Positions 1 to 7,851 of a DNA stretch of 23,448 bases are shown one piece after another (position 1 is the first letter of the stretch; every line of letters begins with the position of its first letter). Origin of the DNA: CADEED01 sp039930985. GTDB lineage: Bacteria; Pseudomonadota; Gammaproteobacteria; Steroidobacterales; Steroidobacteraceae. Under the pieces are notes generated by a model. That model was not told the origin of the DNA. It searched no databases and worked only from the letters and a program-made list of their open reading frames with translations. A program made the position numbers and the translations under genes. Location: the NCBI GenBank assembly GCA_039930985.1, contig JBDTSV010000057.1, forward strand, positions 1-23,448. The letters are read 5' to 3'.

Positions 1-604
1 CATCGCCGATGGTCGCCGGATCCACCGTGACGAGCACGCGCATCGTCGGATTGAAGTCCTTGTAGTAGTACCACTCGTCGTTGCGCTCGATGGTCTTGGG
101 TAGTTTGGCGGTGGCGGGATGCTTGGCATCCACCACGGTCAATACTCCCTTTGGTGTGCCCTTCGGATGGCGTTCGAAATACCCGCCGATCATCTGGCCG
201 TACCAGCCCCAGTGATAGTGCGAGTCGCCGGCGGCATGCAGGCCGACGATGCCCTTGCCGTCCTTGAGAAAGCCCTGCAGCGCATCGCGGCGCGCACCGA
301 CAAACCATTCCGATTCAGGCTTTTTGGGATCGGTGGTGGTGCTGACGAGAACCAGCGCCTTGTAACCCTTGAGCTTCTCGGCGGTGAACACCTCGGGATC
401 TTCGGTGGCGTCGACACCGTAGCCCGCCTTGATTGCCATCGTCTTCACCGCCTCGACGGCGGCGGGAATGGAGTCGTGGCGAAAACCCGTGCTGCCGGAA
501 TAGATCAACACGCGCGCCTTTTGGGCGGCGGTGGCGCTGACGGTCATGCACAGCGCGGTGAGAATGACGGCAATCGAACCGATCAATGGTCGGCGTGAAA
601 TCAT
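1..604 (-). CDS. ThuA-like domain protein, exported (partial, C-terminus outside window)
   Basis: The first 201 residues are visible and the reading frame runs off the left edge. The start ATG at 604 has a GAGGGG Shine-Dalgarno just upstream. The N-terminus (MISRRPLIGS, then a hydrophobic run ending in SATAA) looks like a signal peptide, so the protein is probably periplasmic or secreted. The rest resembles the ThuA/trehalose-utilization fold, a class I glutamine-amidotransferase-like domain: KARVLIYSGSTGFRHDS near residues 29-45, GKGIVGLHAAGDSHYHW in the middle, and a DEWYYY motif near the visible end. ThuA is linked to sugar catabolism in rhizobia, but many ThuA-like proteins have no known reaction, so no substrate is assigned. 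It follows the SMP-30-like gene by 20 bases and is probably co-transcribed with it, which favours a carbohydrate role. Confidence 0.85.
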   Translation of the reverse strand, partial: MISRRPLIGSIAVILTALCMTVSATAAQKARVLIYSGSTGFRHDSIPAAVEAVKTMAIKAGYGVDATEDPEVFTAEKLKGYKALVLVSTTTDPKKPESEWFVGARRDALQGFLKDGKGIVGLHAAGDSHYHWGWYGQMIGGYFERHPKGTPKGVLTVVDAKHPATAKLPKTIERNDEWYYYKDFNPTMRVLVTVDPATIGD

Positions 605-624
605 GGAATCCCCTCGTGAAGAAA

Positions 625-1656
625 CTATTTTCCAACCGGCAGCGGCATGCCCTTGGTCAGCGTGCGCATGCGCAGCACGCGATGGTTGGCGGTGATGAAC
701 AGGGTCGATCCGTCCTCGCCGAACGCCACGTTCGCCGTCGGTACGTCCGTGATGATGCGGCCGAGCCGCGTGCCATCCGGTGCGAAAACGTGCACGCCTC
801 CGGGACCGGTGGCGAATACGTTGCCGTGAATGTCGACCTTGAGCCCGTCAGGAACGCCATCACCCTCTTTTACGTAGCTCCGGGCCTCCGCGAATAGTCG
901 ACCTTTGTCGAGGCTGCCATCCGCCTTCACGGCATAAGCCTTCCAGATGGGCTCCTTCGCGGTCGCGTTGGCGACGTACAGCGTCTTGAAATCCGGCGAG
1001 AAGCCGAGACCGTTGGGTGCTTCGAGTTCGGTCACGACCGTGCTGATCGTCCCGTCCTTCGCGACCCGGAAGACCGCGTTGAAAGTCAGTTCCTTCTTCG
1101 GGTCCGTGAATGTCCCCGGCAGACCAAAAGGCGGGTCGGTGAAATAGAGCGCGCCGTGGTTGTCGTAGACGAGATCATTCGGGCTGTTGAGCTTCTTGCC
1201 TTGGTAACCGACCGCCACCGGAACCATGGTGCCGTCGGCCTCGCGCCGCGAGATGCGCCGGTCACCGTGCTGGCACAGAGTCAGACGGCCCTGAGGATCG
1301 AAGGTAAGGCCATTGGAGCCGGGCTCACGTCCGGTGAAGGGCGCGGCACCTGTGTAGCCGCTGCGCTCCAGGAAGCGCGACACGCCCTTGTCCGCGTTCC
1401 ACCGCATGACCACGTTGTTCGGGATGTCCGAGAAGAGCAGGGAGCTGGTTTTCGCGTCCCACAGGGGCCCTTCCGACCACTTCAGATCGTCGGCGATCTT
1501 TTCGATCTTGGTGTCCGGCGCGATCAGCGCATCGAAGCGCTTGTCGAGCGACTCGAGTCGCGCGTACGGCGACTCAGCGGCGTTGGCGTTCAAACAGGAA
1601 ATCCCCCCCATGAGCCCGACCGCAAGCCATGCGAGCGGTTGTCGCGATGTGAACAT
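625..1656 (-). CDS. SMP-30/gluconolactonase-like family protein, exported
   Basis: 343 residues, a six-bladed beta-propeller of the SMP-30/gluconolactonase/LRE family. These enzymes hydrolyse sugar lactones with one divalent metal. Metal-site residues seem intact: E62 in WSEGPLW, N160 in NSPNDL, N215 in APNGLGF and D270 in GVPDGLKVD. The N-terminus (MFTSRQPLAWLAVGLMGG, then a small-residue stretch ending NANAAES) is a likely signal peptide, giving a periplasmic enzyme. C21 could suggest a lipoprotein, but the residues before it fit a lipobox poorly. The start ATG at 1656 is preceded by a GGGGGGA Shine-Dalgarno. It is first in a two-gene unit with the ThuA-like gene and is divergent from the subtilase. 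The substrate cannot be read from the sequence. Confidence 0.88.
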   Translation of the reverse strand: MFTSRQPLAWLAVGLMGGISCLNANAAESPYARLESLDKRFDALIAPDTKIEKIADDLKWSEGPLWDAKTSSLLFSDIPNNVVMRWNADKGVSRFLERSGYTGAAPFTGREPGSNGLTFDPQGRLTLCQHGDRRISRREADGTMVPVAVGYQGKKLNSPNDLVYDNHGALYFTDPPFGLPGTFTDPKKELTFNAVFRVAKDGTISTVVTELEAPNGLGFSPDFKTLYVANATAKEPIWKAYAVKADGSLDKGRLFAEARSYVKEGDGVPDGLKVDIHGNVFATGPGGVHVFAPDGTRLGRIITDVPTANVAFGEDGSTLFITANHRVLRMRTLTKGMPLPVGK

Positions 1657-1882
1657 TCAGATCCCCCCACGAGATGTGCGGCGAGAATGCGGGACGCAAT
1701 TGCGCGAGGCAACAGCCGCCATGGCCCATATATAGGTATGGCATTCACCATAATATACATTATGCGTAGTACGATGTTTCTGCGGCCTGCGTTCCGGTCC
1801 TGGATATCCAGGAACCCTTTTGCCCTTCAGTCACCACAGAATCCCAGTAGCCACGTTGTGGCGTCAGTCGGGAATCTTCCTC
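1657..1882. promoter_or_regulatory. Divergent intergenic region with AT-rich inverted repeats
   Basis: This 226-base gap separates the starts of the SMP-30-like gene (minus) and the subtilase (plus), so it should hold both promoters. Its middle (about 1726-1766) is far more AT-rich than its surroundings. It contains CATAAT-4-ATTATG (1749-1764) and TATGG-6-CCATA just before it. Such symmetric boxes could be operators for a dimeric regulator, and several -10-like hexamers occur, but I cannot pair any with a convincing -35. Confidence 0.4.
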
Positions 1883-3982
1883 ATGGGCTCGCTGAAGGCT
1901 GCAGTTCTCCTGACCGGTCTCACCATGGCGACGCTCACCACGTCGCCAGTCTTGGCCGATGCCGAACACAATCCAGTGACGCATGAGACTCGAGCCTCTG
2001 GCGCGGATGCCGCGCCCAACCTCCAAGTCATCGTGAAGCTGCGCAAGGACGGCGTCGGCGCCGCGATCGCCAAACTCGCGAACGGCACAGATCGCGCCGC
2101 GGCGCTCGCCAAGCGCACCGGGCTCACACTGAGTCTCAAACGGGAAATTTCCGACACGCTGCTGGCCAGCACTGTGGCGCTCGGCGACGCCACTGCCGCC
2201 CAGACGCTCGAGCGCCTGCGTGCCGATGCCGCCGTTCAATACGTGGCGATCGATCACCGGCGATTCCCGCACGCCACCAACCCGAACGACACTTTGTTCG
2301 TCAACCAGTGGTACTTGAAGGACGCCGAGGTATCCGCGATCAATGCAATCGGCGCCTGGGACCGCGAGATCGGGTCCACCGGCGTGGTGGTCGCCGTGCT
2401 CGATACCGGGGTGCTGTACGACCATCCGGACCTCGGTCGCGCCGATCGTGGCGGCAAGCTGCTGCCCGGATTCGATTTCGTCGGTGCCATGCACATGTCC
2501 AACGATGGCGATGCGCGCGATTCGGACCCCTCCGATCCTGGCGACTGGATCGATGCGACCGACAAGACGAACGTCCTCTACAACAATTGCGACACCTCCG
2601 CGAGTTCGTGGCACGGGACACGCGTGGCCGGCATGATCGGTGCGCTGACTAACAACTCCGCCGGCGTGGCCGGTCTCGACTGGAATTCGTTCATCCTGCC
2701 GGTGCGCGTGCTCGGCAAGTGCGGCGGTATCGACAGCGACATCCTCGCCGGCATGCGCTGGGCGGCCGGACTGCATGTCCCGGGAGCCACCGACAACCCG
2801 ACCCCGGCTCGCATCCTCAACGTCAGCTTCGGCGGTTCCGGCGTTTGCGAGCCCTCCTACCGCGACGTCATCGACGAGCTCACCGCGCGCAAGGTACTTC
2901 TGGTGATTTCCGCCGGCAACGAAGGCACCGTGGTGTCGTCGCCCGCCAATTGTCCCGGAGTGGCCGCAGTCGCTGCGATTCGCCACGCCGGCAGCAAGGT
3001 GGGTTTCAGCAGTCTCGGAACCGAAGTCACGCTGGCGGCCCCCGGCGGCAACTGCGTGAACATCAACGGTGGACCCTGTCTGTTCTCCCTCGATACCACC
3101 TCGAACAATGGTGCGACGGTGCCAGGCGCGTACACCTTCACCGACCAGATCAACAGCAACCTCGGCACGAGTTTCTCCGCGCCCATCGTCTCGGGCATCG
3201 CGGCGCTCATGCTGTCGCGGAACGCCAACCTTTCCACCATCCAGCTGCTGGCGCGACTACGTGAAGGAGCACGGCCCTTCCCCACCACGGTCGCCGACGA
3301 TCCGTCCATCACTACGGTCTGTCACGTACCGGTAGATGACCAGGATTTTCAGCTGGCGCAATGCCTGTGCACGACCGCCACTTGCGGCGCCGGCATGGCC
3401 AATGCCGCAGGTTCGGTTGAGGCCGCGGACCGGCCTATCGCCGCGGTGACATTGCCGTCCAACGTGGCGGCCGGCCAGAACGTGGCCCTGAACGCATCGG
3501 CCAGTGCCGCGGCCTGCGGCAGGGCTGTCGCCAGCTACGCGTGGATCGTGACCGTTCCCGCTACCAATCCGCCGACGATTCAGGGCGCCAACACACCAAT
3601 CGCGACGGTCATCGCCCCCAGTTCGGGCTCGATTACCGTGCGACTTACGGTCACCGACAGCCTGGACCGGATCGACTCGGCTGACATACAAGTCGAATCC
3701 AACCGCGCCAGCACCACGGCGCCGCCGACGGCGGGAAGCACTCCGTGCGCCTCTGCGGTCACCTCCGGACCTACGCCTGGAGCGGCGACTCCCACCCCGA
3801 CACCAACGCCGACTCCGACCCCAACGTCACCGAAAAGCCATGGTGGAGGTGGTTCGATCGATCTCTCCACGCTGGTTTTGCTAGGCGTCATGTGCTCGGG
3901 ACTGGCTTGGCGTCGCCGGCGCCCACATTTTTCCCGTTGCATTTGCGAGATGTCGCGCTATATTTGCGTCGTACGCCATTGA
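1883..3982 (+). CDS. Secreted S8 subtilisin-like serine protease with PKD-like domain and GlyGly-CTERM tail
   Basis: 699 residues from the ATG at 1883. A TTG at 1820 would also open the frame, but only the ATG places a clean signal peptide at the N-terminus (basic residue, hydrophobic core, PVLA cleavage). A propeptide-like segment (about 35-125) precedes the S8 domain. The catalytic set is intact: D174 in VAVLDTGV, H244 in SSWHGTRVAG, oxyanion N346 in ISAGNEG and S430 in LGTSFSAP. Residues about 525-615 resemble a PKD/Ig-like domain (YAWIV, then VRLTVTDS). A Thr-Pro linker leads to GGGG at 654-657, a hydrophobic helix and RRRR at 677-680. This is the GlyGly-CTERM layout known for type II-secreted substrates cut by rhombosortase. 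Nineteen more residues follow, which is unusual. The protease class is certain; its substrate is unknown. Confidence 0.93.
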   Translation: MGSLKAAVLLTGLTMATLTTSPVLADAEHNPVTHETRASGADAAPNLQVIVKLRKDGVGAAIAKLANGTDRAAALAKRTGLTLSLKREISDTLLASTVALGDATAAQTLERLRADAAVQYVAIDHRRFPHATNPNDTLFVNQWYLKDAEVSAINAIGAWDREIGSTGVVVAVLDTGVLYDHPDLGRADRGGKLLPGFDFVGAMHMSNDGDARDSDPSDPGDWIDATDKTNVLYNNCDTSASSWHGTRVAGMIGALTNNSAGVAGLDWNSFILPVRVLGKCGGIDSDILAGMRWAAGLHVPGATDNPTPARILNVSFGGSGVCEPSYRDVIDELTARKVLLVISAGNEGTVVSSPANCPGVAAVAAIRHAGSKVGFSSLGTEVTLAAPGGNCVNINGGPCLFSLDTTSNNGATVPGAYTFTDQINSNLGTSFSAPIVSGIAALMLSRNANLSTIQLLARLREGARPFPTTVADDPSITTVCHVPVDDQDFQLAQCLCTTATCGAGMANAAGSVEAADRPIAAVTLPSNVAAGQNVALNASASAAACGRAVASYAWIVTVPATNPPTIQGANTPIATVIAPSSGSITVRLTVTDSLDRIDSADIQVESNRASTTAPPTAGSTPCASAVTSGPTPGAATPTPTPTPTPTPTSPKSHGGGGSIDLSTLVLLGVMCSGLAWRRRRPHFSRCICEMSRYICVVRH
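3788..3826 (+). repeat. Thr-Pro dipeptide repeat (6-base units) in the subtilase linker
   Basis: The codons ACN CCN alternate to give TPTPTPTPTPTPT just before the sorting signal. Third positions vary, which suggests selection on the peptide rather than very recent slippage. Such linkers are common between a catalytic part and a C-terminal anchor. Confidence 0.85.
3842..3922 (+). other. GlyGly-CTERM sorting signal encoded at the subtilase C-terminus
   Basis: The encoded segment is GGGGS, about 18 mostly hydrophobic residues, then RRRR. In the known GlyGly-CTERM system the Gly-rich motif and helix are recognised and cut by a rhomboid-family rhombosortase. A matching rhombosortase is encoded at 17645-18217. 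The helix here is less uniformly hydrophobic than usual (one Asp, two Ser, one Cys). Confidence 0.75.
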
Positions 3983-4082
3983 CGGATCAGGGTCGCCGTT
4001 ACAACTAATACTAAGGCGTTACGTCAGGTTTGCGACGCAGATAGGGACTCGCGCCGTTTGCCGAGCGATAACGAAGCAACTC

Positions 4083-4445
4083 ATGTCGCGTGTATACGAT
4101 CGGCTCGAATCAGCCACGCTTCTGCTCGCCCGCGCGGGCGCCATCAAGGACCGCCTCAACGGCGCGTGGCGTCAGTGCCTGGCCAATATCGAACCGGATG
4201 ACGTGCCGCGCGATCTGCGCCTGCAATTTCTCGAGTTGAGCAACGCGATGCAGCGCGAACGGCCGTTGCGTGGTGAAGACGCGGTGCGCGCCACCATTCG
4301 CAAGATGTCGAACGAAGAAGCGGAATCGCAGGCGGCGCTCATCGTGCGCATGTTCTGCCGCATGACCCGCCAGCAGGAGCTCGAGCTGCCGCTGCCTTCG
4401 CAGAACAGTGCCGCCGTCGTGCAGCTGTTCGCCGCCGAAGGCTGA
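4083..4445 (+). CDS. Hypothetical protein, 120 aa
   Basis: I do not recognise a family. The frame starts at an ATG (MSRVYDRLESATLLLARAGA) and ends in a TGA eight bases before the convergent TIR-like gene. The protein is predicted soluble, with no signal peptide or membrane segment, and is rich in Arg, Glu and Leu in patterns suggesting mostly helices. Codon use matches the neighbours. It follows the subtilase by 100 bases that hold no obvious terminator. It could be a small conserved gammaproteobacterial protein; no function can be inferred. Confidence 0.65.
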   Translation: MSRVYDRLESATLLLARAGAIKDRLNGAWRQCLANIEPDDVPRDLRLQFLELSNAMQRERPLRGEDAVRATIRKMSNEEAESQAALIVRMFCRMTRQQELELPLPSQNSAAVVQLFAAEG

Positions 4446-4453
4446 CTGACTAG

Positions 4454-4906
4454 TTAGTCGAGCTTGAATTCGATCGTGTCCCAGCGATTGGATTCTTCGT
4501 GGCGGGCCTGGCCCTTGACCGCATCCACGAGCGCCCGCCCGTCCCAATCGACGACCTGATCCGACAGCGAGGTGATTTCCTTGGGCAACACGGCGTTCGC
4601 GCCGAACGGTCGCATGAGGATCACTGGTTTGTCGGAGGCCTTGGCGAAGGCCAGCTGGAAGAGCAGCAATTCACTTTGTTTGGCGTATAGACCCGGAAGC
4701 GCGATGACGCACTCGGCTTGCGCCATCTGTCGCCGGAATTCTTCGCGATCGGCGTCTTTGCCACCCGCCGGCGCCTTGTCGGGGGCCGACAGGTTCTTGT
4801 AAAAGAAGTTCCGGGCACTCTCGAGATACTCGAATATCCGCAGATACTCGTCGGATGTGTCCCACGCGTGGGTGACGAACAATCTAATTGGATTGTTTTG
4901 TGACAT
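4454..4906 (-). CDS. TIR-like domain protein (MTH538/DUF1863 type)
   Basis: 150 residues from the ATG at 4906. The frame could extend to 4972, but the upstream part (MWRGRATSASKL...) looks non-coding and the domain begins right after this ATG. The fold markers are a first strand IRLFVTHAWD (7-16), a variable helical segment, AECVIALPGLYAKQSE (64-79), and the helix-strand pair LAFAKASDKPVILMRPFG. This resembles the MTH538 TIR-like family, which includes ThsB of the Thoeris anti-phage system; many TIR enzymes act on NAD+ or make nucleotide signals. Aligned by eye, the usual catalytic Glu position is Gln84, so activity is uncertain. No ThsA partner is present. The gene is divergent from the EEP-family gene, with 66 bases between the starts. 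Confidence 0.72.
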   Translation of the reverse strand: MSQNNPIRLFVTHAWDTSDEYLRIFEYLESARNFFYKNLSAPDKAPAGGKDADREEFRRQMAQAECVIALPGLYAKQSELLLFQLAFAKASDKPVILMRPFGANAVLPKEITSLSDQVVDWDGRALVDAVKGQARHEESNRWDTIEFKLD

Positions 4907-4972
4907 GTCGACCGATCCAAAAGCTGGCCATGAGTGTAGTTTAGACGCGGAAGTTGCGCGCCCTCTCCACAT

Positions 4973-5767
4973 TTGTGCGCCGCAACGTTAGCATCAATCC
5001 GCTTGCGCCTGCTCGTATACAACATTCGCTACGCCACGGGCATTGGACCAGCCTTCCATTTGCCGTTCCCGGGCGCCGGCTATCTACGATCCAGCCGCAA
5101 GGTTCTCGACGGCATCACGAGCTTCGTCAAGGCGCAAGATCCGGACATAGTCGGGCTCATCGAGGTCGACATGGGTTCGATCCGCAGCGGCCTGCGCAAC
5201 CAGGCACAGCACATCGCCGACGCGCTCGGGCACTACACCACCTACGAGTGCAAGTACGGCAAGAGTTCGATCAACAACCACATGCCCATCGTGCGCAAGC
5301 AAGGCAACGCATTCCTGGCGGCACCGCGCGTCGAAGGCGAACGTTTCCACTACTTCGACACCGGCATCAAGCGTCTCATCATCGAGCTCGAGCTCGATGA
5401 TGTCTGCATCTTCCTCGTTCACCTGGCATTGAAATATCGACATCGCCAATACCAGTTGCGCTACCTGCACGACCTCATCGCCAAGTCACACAAGCCGGTC
5501 ATCGTCACGGGTGACTTCAACACTTTCTGGGGCACGGACGAGATCTATCTGTTCATGCGCGCCGCCGGCTTGCGCAGCGCCAACGAGAAGAACGTACCGT
5601 CATTTCCGGCGCGTATCCCGCGCATCGAGCTCGACTTCGTGCTGGTGAGCAAGGAAATCGAGATCACGCACTTCGAAGTGCCCGACGTGCGGTGGTCCGA
5701 CCATCGCCCGGTGCTGTGCGACTTCAACGTACGCCGCGTCGTCGCGTCGCAAACCGCCGTCGCCTGA
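4973..5767 (+). CDS. Endonuclease/exonuclease/phosphatase (EEP) family protein
   Basis: 264 residues if started at the TTG at 4973, the first possible start after an in-frame TAG at 4937. A second TTG at 5003 would begin right at the domain (RLLVYNIRY) and is equally plausible; neither has a clear Shine-Dalgarno. EEP signature residues are in order: N17 in VYNIR, E64 in GLIEVD, H150 in FLVHLAL, D181 and N183 in TGDFNT, D221 in ELDFVLV, and D243-H244 in SDHRP. The family uses divalent metal to cut phosphoester bonds in nucleic acids, phospholipids or small molecules, so the substrate is open. There is no signal peptide, hence probably cytoplasmic. The next gene begins 11 bases after the stop, so co-transcription with the beta-oxidation gene is likely. 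Confidence 0.85.
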   Translation: MCAATLASIRLRLLVYNIRYATGIGPAFHLPFPGAGYLRSSRKVLDGITSFVKAQDPDIVGLIEVDMGSIRSGLRNQAQHIADALGHYTTYECKYGKSSINNHMPIVRKQGNAFLAAPRVEGERFHYFDTGIKRLIIELELDDVCIFLVHLALKYRHRQYQLRYLHDLIAKSHKPVIVTGDFNTFWGTDEIYLFMRAAGLRSANEKNVPSFPARIPRIELDFVLVSKEIEITHFEVPDVRWSDHRPVLCDFNVRRVVASQTAVA

Positions 5768-5778
5768 TCCTCGACGTC

Positions 5779-7821
5779 ATGCCAACTACTCCTTGCGCCT
5801 GGGCGCTCCAAACCGATGCCGACGGAATCGCGTGGCTCAGCTTCGACAAACCCGGCAGTTCCACCAATGTGCTGTCGCGCGACGCGTTGCTGGAACTCGA
5901 CACGCATCTGCAGAAGTTGGCGCAATCGCCGCCGCGCGGCCTGGTGGTTCGCTCCGCCAAGGCTTCCGGATTCATCGCCGGCGCCGACGTTCGTGAATTC
6001 TCGCAGCTCACTAATACGACGCAGGCCTACGAAATGGTGCGCGCCGCGCAGGCGATCCTCGATCGGCTCGAAGCGTTGCCCTGCCCCACGGTAGCCATCA
6101 TTCACGGCTTTGCCCTGGGTGGCGGTTTCGAACTCGCGCTCGCCTGCCGCTATCGCGTCGGCGTCAAGAGCGAGAAATTTTCCATCGGATTGCCCGAAGT
6201 AATGTTGGGCATTCATCCTGGTTTCGGCGGGACGGTGCGCACTGTACGTCGGGCCGGCGTGCGCACCGCCATGGACATGATGCTCACCGGAAAGACGCTG
6301 CGAGCCGACAAGGCGAAGCGTGCCGGTTTCATCGATCGTCTCGTTTATCCCGCCGACGCCGAAGCGGCCGCGCGCGAGCTCATCAATCGCCAACCGCAGC
6401 CGCGCAAGCCGCCGCTGCTCGACCGCCTCCTCTCGCTGCCGCTGGTGCGCGGTCTCGTGAAAAAGCAGCTCATCGCGCAGGTGCGCACGAAGGCTCGCAA
6501 GGAACACTACCCCTCGCCATACGCCATCATCGATCTGTGGGTCGATCATGGGGCGCGAGGTGAAGCGGCCTACGAAGCCGAAGCGCGCTCAATTGCCGAA
6601 CTCTTCCTCAGCGAAACCTCGCACAACCTGGTGCGCGTGTTCTTTCTGCAGGAGCGGCTCAAGAGTCTCGGTGGCAAGACCAAGCCAACGATGGAGCGTG
6701 TGCACGTAGTCGGCGCCGGCGTCATGGGCGGCGACATCGCCGCGTGGTGTGCGCAGCGAGGCCTCAACGTGACGTTGCAGGACCGCGAGCTCAAGTTCAT
6801 CGAGCCGGCCATGAAGCGCGCGCGTGAAGGTTTCGAAAAACGTCTCAAGGATGCCGGCAAGGCTGCCGAACTCATGACGCGCATGACCGTGGATGTCGCC
6901 GGCGACGGTGTGCCCGGAGCAGACGTGATCATCGAAGCCATCTACGAGAACGCGGACGCCAAGCACGAATTGTTCGCGCGCGTGGAACCGCGCATGAAAT
7001 CGAGTGCCATCCTCGCCTCCAACACCTCGTCGATCATGCTCGAGCAGCTCGACGATCGCCTGCCCGATCCCGGCAAGCTGGTCGGTCTGCACTTCTTCAA
7101 CCCGGTGGCCCAGCTGCCGCTGGTCGAAATCGTTCGTGGTGAAACCAGCAGCGAGGAATCAATTCAGAAGGCGATCGCATTCACTCGCCGGATCGACAAG
7201 CTGCCATTGCCTTGCAAGAGCGCGCCCGGATTTCTCGTGAATCGCGTGCTCGTGCCCTACCTGTACGAGGCGATGTTCGCGCTGCAGGATGGCATCCCGA
7301 TTGAAATCATCGACGAAGCGGCGCTGCGCTATGGCATGCCGATGGGGCCGGTGGAACTCGCCGATGTCGTCGGCCTCGATGTGTGCAAACACGTGGGTGA
7401 CATCGTGTCAGCCGCCCTGAACAAGCAGAAGCCGGACACGACACGCATCGATGCGTTGATTGCCGCGAAGAAGCTCGGGCGCAAGACTGGCGAAGGTTTC
7501 TACGTGTGGCGCGACGGCAAGGCGGTGAAGCATTCCGGCCCGATCGCCGACCCGCCGGCCGATCTGCAGGACCGCCTCATTCTGGCGCTCGCCAACGAGT
7601 GCGCTGCGGCGCTGCGCGAAGGCATCGTCGCCGACGCGGATCTCGTCGATGCCGGCGTGATTTTCGGCTCCGGCTTTGCGCCATTTCGCGGCGGGCCGCT
7701 CACGTATGCACGCAAACGCGGTGTCGACGCTGTTGTCACGCGACTCGAAGAACTCACGAAAGCGTATGGAACTCGCTTCACTCCCGACATTGGCTGGTCG
7801 AGCCTGCGTTCAGTCCCTTAA
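5779..7821 (+). CDS. fadJ: FadJ/FadB-type multifunctional beta-oxidation protein (enoyl-CoA hydratase + 3-hydroxyacyl-CoA dehydrogenase)
   Basis: 680 residues; the ATG at 5779 matches the start of the crotonase domain, whereas upstream in-frame codons overlap the EEP gene. The N-terminal enoyl-CoA hydratase/isomerase part (about 5-190) has GFIAGADVREF as oxyanion-hole region and both catalytic glutamates, E118 in GGGFELALA and E140 in GLPEVMLG. The NAD-binding dehydrogenase domain begins near 307 with the GAGVMG loop (312-317), keeps H438 in LHFFNP, and is followed by two C-terminal 3HCDH domains (GFLVNRVL, then GMPMGPVELADVVGLD). It converts trans-2-enoyl-CoA to 3-ketoacyl-CoA in the cytoplasm. 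No thiolase gene (fadI/fadA) is adjacent. FadB versus FadJ cannot be settled from sequence alone. Confidence 0.9.
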   Translation: MPTTPCAWALQTDADGIAWLSFDKPGSSTNVLSRDALLELDTHLQKLAQSPPRGLVVRSAKASGFIAGADVREFSQLTNTTQAYEMVRAAQAILDRLEALPCPTVAIIHGFALGGGFELALACRYRVGVKSEKFSIGLPEVMLGIHPGFGGTVRTVRRAGVRTAMDMMLTGKTLRADKAKRAGFIDRLVYPADAEAAARELINRQPQPRKPPLLDRLLSLPLVRGLVKKQLIAQVRTKARKEHYPSPYAIIDLWVDHGARGEAAYEAEARSIAELFLSETSHNLVRVFFLQERLKSLGGKTKPTMERVHVVGAGVMGGDIAAWCAQRGLNVTLQDRELKFIEPAMKRAREGFEKRLKDAGKAAELMTRMTVDVAGDGVPGADVIIEAIYENADAKHELFARVEPRMKSSAILASNTSSIMLEQLDDRLPDPGKLVGLHFFNPVAQLPLVEIVRGETSSEESIQKAIAFTRRIDKLPLPCKSAPGFLVNRVLVPYLYEAMFALQDGIPIEIIDEAALRYGMPMGPVELADVVGLDVCKHVGDIVSAALNKQKPDTTRIDALIAAKKLGRKTGEGFYVWRDGKAVKHSGPIADPPADLQDRLILALANECAAALREGIVADADLVDAGVIFGSGFAPFRGGPLTYARKRGVDAVVTRLEELTKAYGTRFTPDIGWSSLRSVP

Positions 7822-7836
7822 GGCGCCTCGTTGGCG

Positions 7837-7845
7837 TGCTAGCAT
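7837..7845 (+). promoter_or_regulatory. Candidate extended -10 element directly upstream of the CNB-rhodanese gene
   Basis: TGCTAGCAT fits the extended -10 pattern TGnTAnnnT. It ends six bases before the ATG at 7852, so transcription would begin at or next to the start codon. No Shine-Dalgarno is visible, which agrees with a leaderless transcript. No good -35 box is present. Confidence 0.4.
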
Positions 7846-7851
7846 TTCCGC

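Noticed and set aside
1820..1882. Longer subtilase start at TTG 1820
   Set aside because: It would put 21 non-signal-like residues before a good signal peptide; the ATG at 1883 is more natural.
1760..2986. Minus-strand open frame of 408 codons
   Set aside because: It is antisense to the subtilase, whose catalytic motifs are intact. Its translation (His, Gly and Val rich, no domain) is typical of antisense frames in GC-rich genes.
4454..4906. Complete Thoeris anti-phage system
   Set aside because: Only a ThsB-like TIR protein is present; no ThsA (SIR2/SLOG or TM effector) gene lies next to it.
5545..6549. Minus-strand open frame of 334 codons
   Set aside because: It lies antisense to the EEP gene end and the FadJ hydratase domain, and shows no recognisable family.
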